A DNA stretch of 64,000 nucleotides from Kalmusia sp. IMI 367209 (lineage: Eukaryota > Ascomycota > Dothideomycetes > Pleosporales > Didymosphaeriaceae), in the NCBI GenBank assembly GCA_027946365.1, contig JAPEUQ010000017.1, positions 248,001-312,000 on the forward strand. The letters are read 5' to 3'. Of this stretch, positions 1 to 10,395 are shown piece after piece (within the stretch, counting starts at the first letter, position 1; every line of letters starts with the position of its first letter). The position numbers and the translations under genes were made by a program. A model generated the notes under the pieces. That model was not told the origin of the DNA and did not search any database. It saw only the letters and a list, made by a program, of their open reading frames with translations.

Positions 1-347
1 TGCTGGCTGGTAACGAGGCCTGAGTCCACAGGGCTGGATGGGGTCTGCGTCCTGGTGTTAATAGTTAGTCATTCGAATTGTGCACGGATATGCACGGGTG
101 AAAGGAAAGGGACCTGGGCGTATTACTCGCTGGTGTGTAGAAGTAGAACGAGATGTAAAGTAGTTTGAAGTACGCAATGCAAGCGAGTACGAAGACAATT
201 ATTGTGCTTGAATCCATGTTGTTAAAGGACATCTTTGACCCTTGACTCACGTCAAATCCGATGATCTTAAGTCCGTAAAACAAATCACCATACGATAGCC
301 ACTCCCCTGCCAATCATCGCATCCGCACGTCTCACTACTCTCTAGAC
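1..347. other. Left-edge sequence downstream of TEL2
   Basis: These bases follow the TEL2 stop codon on the minus strand and probably contain its 3' UTR and terminator. An 82-codon minus-strand frame (65-313) holds one hydrophobic stretch, but it has no family resemblance I recognise and starts only 35 bases past the TEL2 stop. I do not call it a gene. Confidence 0.4.
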
Positions 348-3300
348 CTAATAGTCCATCAGACTCCCCACCAACCTCCGCTGATACTTCTCCACCACCT
401 CCTGGCACCGCACCACGACGCCAGCCGCAAGCACCCTAACCTTCTCATCCTCCTCGCCCTCCCTACCAGCCGGCAGCCCTTCAAACACGGCCCGCACCCA
501 CTCCTGCGTCTCCAGCAGCTCCTTGCCCTGCTCCGTGGCCAGCCGCTCCTTATCCGCGTTGGTCTCCAGCAGCATCAAAAAGGCAAACAGCAGCGCGCCG
601 AGGATGCGCTTGTCGGCGGCGAGCCCCCGCACAGAGAGCAGCAGCTCCCAGAGCTCGCGCGTCATTTGGGGCAGGGCGAGCGTGTTGGGCCCGCTGGCGT
701 GCATGAGGAGGGCGAGGGTGTGCAGGAAGGCGGGGACGAGGTGGGTTGAGGAGAAGATGGATCCCGCCGCGTGCGCGTCCGAGGTGGTGCTGGTGGTGAC
801 GGTGGTGGTAGTGGAGCTGGAGGCGCGGGCGGCGAGCCACCAGCGGCCCGTCAGTGGGAAGAAGAAGCTGTCTGCGACGAGCTGGGCGAGGGCGTTGGGC
901 ACGGGCTTGGAGCGGCGCGCTTCGACCTGCATGCGGGAGGAGAAGGTGCGCACTTTGAGGATGGAAGGGCCCGTCAGGGCGTCTGCTGCTTGGGCGGCGA
1001 GCGGGGAGAGGAGTTGCTTTGTCATTGAGGAGGTGAGGCGGGCGAGGGGCGTGGATAGGGAAGGAGTGTAGAGGCGTGGAGGTGGGGTGGGAGCTGTTTG
1101 CTTGGGAAGGAGGGCGCGGGCGGTACGATGTCCTCTGTTGCCGTGTCTTTGAGGCCGGCGAGGGAGCGCGCACCGAGGCCTAGGGTCGTCAGGATGGCGG
1201 TGCGCTGCGTGAGGGAGTAGTCGCCTGTGAAAAAGGTGCGGGCGAACCACTGTGCCATTGGCGCTGGCTTGGCCAGCAGCACGGCGATCAGGGCCTGTTG
1301 TCGTTGCTCAGCGAAGTTTCCGAGCTCGAAGGTGTCGTGTAGGCCGACGAGGATGGTCGCGAGCTCTTCGATGTGGTCGAGGACTTCGGTGCCGAAGTTT
1401 GCTTTGCGCCGGATGAGGGGCGCGGCCGTGGAGAGAGCCAGCGCGTGTCGGTCGTAGTCTTCTGTGTCGCGGAGGCCGGCGATGAGGTCGCGGATGTAGA
1501 CTGGGGCGGTTGGTTTGTTGCGATTTACTTCTGTGGGGTCGTCCGTGTCGTCTTCGGGGTCGGAGTCGGGCTTGTTATAGGGGATCAGGTCGTCGTCTGA
1601 GTCGGAGTCGGAGAGAATTTCTACGATGCGCGGGCCCTTGATATTTGTCGTTGCTGGTTTGGAGAGGCTCTTTGGAGCTGCTGAGGCGGGCTTGAATTTT
1701 CGAAGGGGCTGCTTGGATGGAGGTTTCTTCTCTGGGACTTTGAGGTCGCTGATTTTTCCGAGCTTGTCGTTGATAAGAGTGAGGCTCTGGTACCATTGTG
1801 CTTCTTCCGCTTCCTCCCCTTCTAGATCGAATTTGAGTTGTATCTCGGGCTTGTCGACCATCTTTGAAATTGCCATGCCTACTGCAATACCTAGGAAGCG
1901 GGCCCGTGGTGAGGATGAGCCGATCCTGTTTGACATTCCCGAAACCTGGTGGGTCGATTTCGCCATCATAGTCATGAACATTGGCTGTGAGCGATTGACA
2001 TAGCCGCTAGTTATAGCGAGTGTTTGAGCAAGAGCTGTCATGTCAGCAACGACCAGACAAATCGAGGATATACTGATCCGTACCTTCTTGCTGCAGAATA
2101 GGCGTGTGCTTGATGTAGTACGAATTTCCGAAAAGCTTCAAGCTATTTTCGAGGAGCGTGTGCAGTTGGTCTAGGAAGAGTCAATGAGGATCAAGTTTTG
2201 AAAGAGGACTCGAGATCTTACTCTCATCTTGCGCGATAGCAGCTATGACACTTCTCCGAGCAGCAAGCGAGTCGTCTAACGCGGGTAATGGCGATTTTGT
2301 GAGTGATGTGACTAGCTGCTCCTTGAGTGTATCATTATTCTTAACAAGCTCACTAACAAGCGCGGCAATCGCAGATATAAATGAGGAGCCTTCGGGCGGA
2401 GCAGCTACTTTCACGCTGATACCTGCATTCAGATACTGATTGGAAAGAACCGGTATGATTGAAATCAGGTATTTACGTTGCTCGAAGGCTTTCATCTTGT
2501 GAAGAAGCGAAATGAAAGTACTAATCGATTCGGTAGCGATCAGTGTCAAGAGCATCGAGCGCACGATGTGATCTACTAGGTCAGCGATGGTGCATTACAC
2601 GTAGATTGAAGTACATACCTGTATATCCTAAAGTCAAAGCTTTGCCGCCTACATCAACAACTGCTGCATCAAATTGTTCGCTACTCTCTGTGCCCCTCAT
2701 TAGGCTAGCGATGTTGCGTCCTAGCCATGATGCGTAATCACTGCCATTTGCTAACCAGCTTGCCGTTCGAGATACTTCCCTCTCTTTCAAGGCGTCTTCT
2801 GCTTCGGCTACGAGAGAGATTATTCTTCCCGAAGCAATCTGCGTAATGAACTCTTTCCACATCATCTTCTTTTGAACCGCATTTTTTGCATGTGTTTCTA
2901 CATCGTTCCAAACCTGGCTCAAACACCGATCACCGAGTAGAATATTTTCCAGTATGCTCAAAAGATCCTCGATATGGGATGCTGAGTCCCGGGAATCGCC
3001 AACAGGTTTCTTCTGCCGACAATCCGCAATTAGCGGACGCAGGCGAGTGACGATATTTCCAATGCCGCATGGATTCCGTAAGCATCTAATCAAATCTTTC
3101 AACAGAGTCCCCTGGTCTCCTAGTATCTGCCAATAATCAGGTATTGTGGTGTTGATAAGCTGATATGTGATGCTTGCTGCGACTGGTTCTGGAAGCATTA
3201 GGTGAAAGCCATCTTTGCGCTCAGACTCGGCGGCAAGGTACCTGAGTACTTTGCTAACCGACTCGAAATCTGGTTGTTCTTTTAGAACTTGCAGAGCCTG

Positions 3301-3426
3301 ATCTGGTGAGTCGAGTTTGATGCTTCTTCTGTCTTCCACGATGTTCTGGGTCTCTTGAAGAAGAGGTTTGCTGTCTTGAGTGCGCTTCACCTTGGTGGTG
3401 GAGACGGGTGTGAGGAAGTCGTCCAT
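348..3426 (-). CDS. TEL2: Telomere length regulation protein Tel2 (TELO2), 4 exons, possible frameshift
   Basis: Tel2 is the scaffold of the TTT complex (Tel2-Tti1-Tti2), which matures PIKK kinases such as TOR, ATM and ATR with Hsp90 and R2TP. Exons on the minus strand are 3426-2619, 2575-2222, 2170-2084 and 2034-348. The three introns are 43-51 nt and every junction keeps frame. The start MDDFLTPVSTTK begins the first long exon. An acidic segment near residues 556-566 (SDSDSDDDL) matches the CK2-site type that R2TP recognises on Tel2. The C-terminal part carries the family's FFFPLTGRWW-like block. Oddity: around 1024-1126 the reading frame changes once. The upstream frame stops at 1022-1024 while the conserved C-terminus continues in another frame. 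This is either a one-base deletion or sequencing error, or a 110-nt intron (1126-1017, GTACCG...AAAG) that restores frame but removes a segment that looks conserved. The expected product is about 980 residues. TEL2 is divergent from UBA3. Confidence 0.83.
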
Positions 3427-3694
3427 ATTATCATGGGCATGTTCAATACTCAGGTTATCGGAAAGATGTGCAGATGTAGTAGAGAAAGCCCATAGCGTAG
3501 GTTCAAAGTAGTGACCGGCTTCTGTGATCAGTCAAAGTAGCCGCTTTGACTCGGCAGATCTTGCCCGTTAACATTAGCGCCTTGGCATCCACAGCCCACC
3601 GATGGACCCACGTCAAGCTAACCTCAGTTGAACATCTGCCTACCACCGCCTGTCAGCAAATCCCGTCTTTACAACATAAACACACGCATATAAG
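3427..3694. promoter_or_regulatory. Bidirectional promoter region between TEL2 and UBA3
   Basis: This 268-bp gap separates the start codons of two divergently transcribed genes, so both promoters and 5' UTRs must fit here or overlap. I see no specific factor site that I would defend. Confidence 0.5.
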
Positions 3695-5160
3695 ATGGCC
3701 GCAGCTCTCGACTCACCTCTGTTTAATGGCTCAGACGGCAACCGAGCACGATGGTACATTCAGACTTAGTGGAAACTGTGAGCAAACTAACGCTCCAGCG
3801 TAGGAAATACTTGGACAGGGTCTTAGATCGGGCGGGACCGTTCACGGACCCAGACAGCTTCGTGCCTGGAAATCACGAGACTGTGGATAGGGCGAAAGTA
3901 CTGTGAGTATATTTAATCTGCATGAAGAAATCAAAGATGCTAATGATGTTAGGGTCATGTGAGTTTGCGATGTGAAGCTCTCTTTACAAGTCCTAACAGA
4001 AATCTAGCGGCGCCGGTGGTCTAGGTTGCGAGATTCTCAAGAACTTGGCTCTCTCAGGCTTCAAAGACATACACGTCATCGACATGGACACAATCGATGT
4101 GTCAAATCTGAATCGCCAGTTCCTCTTTCGTGCTGCCGACGTCGGAAAGTACAAAGCCGAAGTCGCTGCGGCTTTCGTAGAAAAGCGCGTGAAAGGCGTG
4201 AAGATTACCCCCTACTGTGGAAAGATTCAGGATAAGGACGAAGAGTACTATAAGCAGTTTGCTATCATCGTCTGCGGGTTAGACAGCATTGAAGCGCGGC
4301 GCTGGATCAACTCGATGCTAGTAGGCATGGTGGACGGGAATGATCCAGATAGCTTGAAGCCGCTGATCGATGGTGGCACTGAGGGGTTTAAGGGTCAGGC
4401 GAGAGTGATTCTTCCGACTATGACTAGCTGCATCGAGTGCCAACTCGATATGCATGCTCCGCGTGCTGCAGTCCCGCTTTGCACGCTCGCTACTATCCCA
4501 CGTCAACCGCAGCATTGTATCGAGTGGGCACACATCATTGCATGGGAAGAGGAGCGCAAGGAGATCACGCTCGACACCGACGACCCCGAACATATCACGT
4601 GGTTGTTTCAAAAAGCGCTTAAGCGTGCAGAAGAGTTTAACATTCCCGGCGTCACATACAGTATGACGCAGGGTGTGGTCAAGAATATCATTCCAGCCAT
4701 CGCATCTACGAATGCTATTGTGGCAGCCAGCTGCTGCAATGAAGCCTTCAAGCTTCTCACCAACGCGAACCCTTTCCTCGGTTTCCCGGGCACCGATAAC
4801 TACATGATGTACACAGGCGATGAATCTGTATATACCTACACCTTCGAGCACCAGAAGAAAGACGACTGCCCCGTTTGTGGTGAGGACGCGCTTGCACGTC
4901 CCCTTGAGATCGACCCGGAGATCACGTTGCAAGAATTTGTGGATAGTCTAGCGGAACGACCTGAGGCCCAGCTCAAGACGCCGTCGATCCGGACAACTGA
5001 GAAATCGCTCTACCTCCAGTCAGCAAAAGATCTGGAGCGTATGACGAGGCCAAATCTGGAGAAGAAGATGAAAGAGCTAACGGCAGAAGGTGAGGAGATG
5101 CTAGTCTCAGATAAGGCGTTCCCGACTATGTTCAAGTATGTCGTGGTGTGGAAAAAGTAA
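3695..5160 (+). CDS. UBA3: NEDD8-activating enzyme E1 catalytic subunit (Uba3), 4 exons including a 6-nt exon
   Basis: Uba3, with Ula1/APP-BP1, adenylates NEDD8/Rub1 and passes it to Ubc12 for cullin neddylation. Exons are 3695-3753, 3804-3902, 3953-3958 and 4008-5160, giving 438 residues. The start at 3695 is chosen because only this frame splices into RWKYLDRVLDRAGPF. A later ATG at 3726 is out of frame with exon 2. Exon 3 is only GGTCAT. It is required to read VLVIGAGGLGCEIL, the nucleotide-binding GxGxxG loop, and both flanking introns (50 and 49 nt) have good donors, branch sites and acceptors. The catalytic cysteine is about Cys213 in VPLCTLATIP. CIEC and CPVC supply the zinc-binding pairs. 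The end, with FKYVVVWKK, resembles the ubiquitin-fold domain that binds the E2. SF3B1 follows on the same strand after 372 bp. Confidence 0.95.
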
Positions 5161-5532
5161 ATAGTGACCACTGCCTTAGATGGGTTTTAGATAACGATCT
5201 GACATGACATTCGCGAAGATGATGAGTCACGGAGGTCTCAACACATCATAGGTATCAAGGCGAAGATAGAATGGGCAATAGCTAACTACGGTGCCATCTA
5301 TTAGCAACGAAAGCATGGAGTATTATAGAATCTCATGATATTGGATTATAATATCACCAAAAACTAATGCCAACTAATTCATGATCTGGGTGAGGCTAAA
5401 GCTTAGTAACGATTGATCTGCCAAGGCGCTAGTACCAAGCGTCGACCTGCAGCTCTGATGATTTCCCTTTCCCCTCGATGCTCTTGCTGTCAACCACGTT
5501 CTCAACGACAACTCGCCACAACCTGCAGCACA
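5161..5532. other. Intergenic, UBA3 to SF3B1
   Basis: This tandem-gene spacer holds the UBA3 3' end and the SF3B1 promoter and 5' UTR. In-frame ATGs at 5413 and 5455 precede the chosen SF3B1 start, but their residues look like untranslated leader. No other signal is seen. Confidence 0.4.
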
Positions 5533-8500
5533 ATGGCCGGCCCGCGCGCAGGAAAGAAGGCGGTCGCCAATGGCTCCGGCGGCGCCAACACGTCGAGCAA
5601 GCAGTCACTTACGGAGGCGTTCGACAAGGACCTTTACGACGGCAGCAACGGCGCCGATAAATATGCGGGCTACAACGTGTCCATCGCTGCCAACGAGGAT
5701 GAAGATATGGAGGACGTCGGCGAAATTAATGGAAGGCGGTTGGTAGGACAGTATACAGCGAGCGCAGACATTTTGAACGAGCACGCGCACGGCGAGGAGG
5801 ATTTCATGGAGAGCCGCGAAAAGACCGCCCAGATTGCCTCGCGCGAGACCGACTATCAGCGCCGTCGATTCGACCGCAAGCTATCGCCCGAACGCGCCGA
5901 TCCATTTGCGAAGGATGGTGCTGATGCCGGCATGTCCTACAAGGAGGTGATGAAGGAGCGGGATCTGGAACGGGAAGAGGCGCGCGTCCAGCGACTCATC
6001 GAGGATCGTGAAAAGAACGGTAACGAAGTGCTCGATCACAAGCCCACACTCAAGGATGGTGCACCCGAAGTAGACGGCAACAAGACACCTCCGATGGAGA
6101 AGAAGCGCAAGCGGCGCCGGTGGGATGACGATGGTGCCGATGAGCCCGCAAAGATCGAAGAGCCGCCGGCAGAGTCTACGTCGAAAAAGAGGTCGCGGTG
6201 GTCTCCAGGCCCCCAGGAAGAGAAAGTCGAGGAGCCCGCAGCTGAACCTGTGCGTTCGCGTTGGGACACCACTGCTCTGGCACCGACTGCCAGTGCTACG
6301 CCCGCTCCCGCCACCAATGGCACCGGACCTGCCGTGCCTACGACGTTCGCTTTTGGTACCGACATATCAGCACGCAATGCCCCTCTTTCTGATGAACAGC
6401 TTGACATGATGCTCCCATCGGAAGGCTACAAGATCCTTGATCCGCCACCAGGCTACGAGCCAGTAAGGAGGCCAGTTGGCATGCCCGCGCTTCCAACAGG
6501 GTATCAGGGCTATTTGGTACCAGAAGCGGACAACAGCATGGCTATGATGGGCAAGCAGTTGCCGACCGAAATTCCCGGCGTCGGTGACCTCCAATTCTTC
6601 AAGAATGAGGACATGAAGTATTTCGGAAAACTCACAGACGGTGCGGATGAGAACGAGATGACCGTTGAGGAACTCAAGGAGCGCAAGATCATGCGACTCC
6701 TTCTCAAAGTCAAGAACGGAACGCCCCCAATGCGAAAGACTGCATTGCGTCAGCTCACCGACAATGCTCGCCAATTTGGACCAGGAGCGCTCTTCAATCA
6801 GATATTACCATTGTTAATGGAGCGAACATTGGAGGACCAAGAGCGCCATTTGCTTGTCAAAGTTATCGACCGTGTTCTTTACAAACTCGATGACCTCGTC
6901 AGGCCCTATGTTCACAAGATCTTGGTCGTCATTGAACCTCTTTTAATTGACCAAGATTACTACGCCCGTGTCGAAGGTCGGGAAATCATTTCCAACCTCG
7001 CAAAAGCCGCCGGTCTTGCTCATATGATCAGTACAATGCGCCCCGATCTCGACCATCAGGATGAATATGTTCGAAATACAACGGCGCGAGCATTCGCCGT
7101 CGTCGCATCAGCTCTCGGTATCCCAGCTCTTCTTCCTTTCCTTCGTGCTGTATGCAGGAGCAAGAAGTCCTGGCACGCACGCCACACCGGTGTCAAGATT
7201 GTGCAACAGATCCCCATCCTGATGGGTTGCGCCATTTTGCCTCATCTGAAGGGCCTGGTCGAGTGTATCGGCGACAACCTCAACGATGAGCAGCCAAAGG
7301 TGCGCATGGTCACTGCACTCGCATTGGCGGCTCTGGCCGAAGCTGCGGCGCCATATGGTATCGAATCCTTCGACGATATTCTCAACCCGCTTTGGACTGG
7401 AGCTCGGAGGCAGCGTGGCAAGGCCCTAGCATCCTTCTTGAAGGCAGTGGGCTACGTTATTCCTCTCATGGACGAAGAGTACTCCAACTACTACACCAGC
7501 CAGATCATGGAGATTGTCATCCGAGAGTTCCAGTCTCCCGACGAGGAAATGAAGAAGGTCGTTCTGAAAGTGGTATCTCAGTGCGCTGGTACGGCTGGCG
7601 TGACGCCTGTTTACCTTAAGGACAATGTTCTCCCTGAGTTTTTCAAACACTTCTGGGTGCGGAGGATGGCGCTTGACAAACGCAACTACCGACAAGTGGT
7701 TGATACCACGGTTGACCTTGCCCAAAAGGCAGGTGTAGCAGAGATCGTCGGCCGCATTGTCAATAACATGAAAGATGAGAATGAGGCGTACCGCAAGATG
7801 ACTGTAGAGACGATCGACAAAGTCATCAGCACGCTCGGCGCCCACGACGTTGATCAGCGCCTAGAAGAGCAGCTCATCGATGGAATCCTCGTTGCATTCC
7901 AAGACCAGACAGTTGAGGATCCGATCGTTATTGACGGGTTCGCCACAGTTGTCAATGCCCTTGGTGAGCGTACGAAGACATACCTACCGCAAATCGTTGC
8001 TACAGTTCTCGCCCGCCTGAACAACAAGTCAGCGACAGTTCGTCAGCAAGCCGCTGATTTGATTTCACGTATCACTTTTGTCATGCAAAAGTGTGACGAA
8101 GACCCACAGTTAATCAAGCTTGCACAGGCATTGTACGAATACCTTGGTGAAGAGTACCCTGAGGTCCTTGGATCTATCCTTGGAGCGCTTCGAGCCATTG
8201 TTACTGTCGTAGGCTTAGCTGCGATGCAACCCCCTATCAAGGATCTCCTACCGCGACTCACTCCGATCCTCCGTAACCGTCACGAGAAGGTCCAAGAAAA
8301 CACGATTGATCTCGTCGGTCGAATAGCTGATCGAGGCGCTGACTACGTCAACCCTCGTGAATGGATGCGTGTAAGTTCTCGCCCTCTTTAATCACACATC
8401 TAAAATTGAAGCTAACGTTTGAACAGATCTGCTTCGAACTATTAGACATGCTTAAAGCCCACAAGAAGGGCATTCGGAGAGCCGCTAACAATACTTTCGG

Positions 8501-9161
8501 CTATATTGCAAAAGCCATCGGTCCTCAGGATGTGTTGGCTACTCTTCTCGGCAACCTACGTGTGCAAGAGCGTCAATCGCGCGTCTGTACTGCTGTCGCC
8601 ATTGGTATCGTCGCTGAAACCTGCGCACCTTTTACAGTGCTTCCAGCTTTGATGAATGAGTATCGCGTACCAGAGCTCAACGTCCAAAATGGCGTGCTGA
8701 AGTCGTTGTCCTTCATGTTCGAATACATCGGAGAGATGGCTAAAGACTATGTATATGCCATTACGCCGCTGTTGGAGGACGCCCTGATTGATCGCGATCA
8801 AGTGCATCGTCAAACGGCGGCCTCGGTCGTCAAACATGTGGCGCTCGGTTGTGTCGGCCTCGACTGCGAAGATGCGATGATACATTTACTCAACCTCCTT
8901 TGGCCCAACTTGTTCGAAACCAGCCCGCACGTCATTGATCGTATTATAGAAGCCATCGAGGGAATTCGCAACGCTATAGGGTCACCGCTCGTCATGAACT
9001 ACGTGTGGGCAGGTCTTTTCCATCCAGCTCGCAAGGTACGGCAGCCATACTGGCGCATCTACAATGATGCATACGTGCAGTCTGCAGACGCAATGGTGCC
9101 TGCCTACCCGCAATTTGAGGAAGAAAATCTGAAAAGGCACGAGCTAGACATCTTCATCTAG
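5533..9161 (+). CDS. SF3B1: U2 snRNP splicing factor SF3B1 / Hsh155 (Prp10), 2 exons
   Basis: This is the HEAT-repeat core of SF3b, which clamps the U2-branch-site helix in the nucleus. Exons are 5533-8370 and 8427-9161 (56-nt intron, donor GTAAGT), giving 1190 residues, close to other fungal orthologues. The start at MAGPRAGKK is preceded by a good context (ACAATGG). The disordered N-terminus carries three tryptophan motifs of U2AF-ligand type at about residues 195-245: [16 protein letters not shown] and RSRWDTTA. The rest is a HEAT superhelix almost collinear with the human protein. It includes [21 protein letters not shown] and [21 protein letters not shown], the segments where human cancer hotspot residues R625, H662 and K700 lie; the equivalent R, H and K are all present. 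The C-terminus ends ELDIFI. It is expected to be essential and constitutively expressed. Nothing looks damaged. Confidence 0.97.
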
Positions 9162-10395
9162 AACATCAGTAAGATCACACCACCTTCTTTTGTCGCAAGA
9201 CCCCACGGGGACGGTCTCACTTTTTGGTACGATTGCTGTGTAGCATCAGTTGGGGGGGGGGGTTGTATTTTGGCCTCGGTAAGCCATGGTTCTGCCTCGC
9301 CCCTTGGGGCCGTAAGCGAAATCACATGTATATCACTTAGCATTGGATGGAGCATTGAGTTTGTGGGGGTTTACATCGGAGTCTAGGTCTGCATTGCCGA
9401 GTTCTCGGACGAAGCTAAAGAAGCAAAGGGTGGATAGGTGTCAGTCAGTCTGGTAAAAACGTATTCTGCACACGCCTCATCTCCGCTGATCGCATTTTAG
9501 GCTTTGTGAAGTGCTCGCGTTGCCGCTTACAGTAGCCCAGGACCGAGACAACCGGTAAGTGGTTGCCAAGTGCGTGTGTTAGGCTGAGCCTGGCAAAAAG
9601 AGTGTTCCGAAGTGCCCAGCTGCGTGCGCCGCCACAGTCAGTCATAGATAAAATATTGGTAAGAAGGCAAATGCTCCTGCGAACCCCCGCCTCTGTAGAT
9701 ACAGCCTCGCAGCGCAGTCGCATGTGCACAAGGTCTTGCCGATGCGCGCGCGCTTCTCTCTACGATGCAGTGCTGTATCATCGTGCGTGAATCCAATATT
9801 CGCTGCGCAAGGGACTCGTTGTCATGGCGAACTCCACGCCATCCGCGCACCACCGCGTATCTAGCACCGCGCACACGCGTGCAACGCTGATCTTAGCGTG
9901 ACATTTGCAAGACAGGCTCCGACGGGTATTGGCTCCATTCGGAGGACAGTGGACAGGCGATTTTACGTGTGGGTAAGCAGATCTATTTTCGGGCGCCTGA
10001 GCCTGCGCTGTGCGGGGCAAGACCTGGACAGGGTGGATGGCTAAGCCTCGTACCACGACTCCGAAGGGCGAATTATCGACGCCCATCCGCAGTGGCACGT
10101 CGTCTAAGGCCTGCTGTGGGAGGCGGCGCAACCCGTTTTGCAGAATCGAAACTGTCCCACACGGGTCGGAGTATCGTTTTCGTCCTTTTTTGGCAGTTTG
10201 CGCACGCAGGACCCCGGAGGCCATCATGCCGATCGCATCGCCCATGTACATACAGCGTGCATACGAATGCAGTTCTGTCCCACGTCATTTCCTGCTGCTC
10301 ATCTCTCTGCTTTCACACGCAACCTGTTCTTTGTGATATCTAGGTTTTCGCTTTCGCGCGAAGGAAAGAGTCGGTATTGGTATTGAGGGGTCGCT
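9162..10395. other. Intergenic, SF3B1 to RING-like gene
   Basis: This 1.2 kb region contains the SF3B1 3' end, an 11-base G run at 9252-9262, and the leader of the downstream gene. Short open frames occur on both strands, but none shows a family signature or splices convincingly. I see no gene here. Confidence 0.4.

Noticed and set aside
65..313. 82-codon minus-strand frame with a hydrophobic stretch
   Set aside because: It starts just past the TEL2 stop on the same strand, is short, has no splice partner and no family resemblance; more likely 3' UTR.
523..1071. Long plus-strand and second minus-strand frames inside TEL2
   Set aside because: They are GC-driven shadows of the conserved TEL2 C-terminal exon.
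3726..3803. ATG at 3726 as the UBA3 start
   Set aside because: No donor/acceptor combination brings this frame into exon 2; the ATG at 3695 splices perfectly to RWKYLD.
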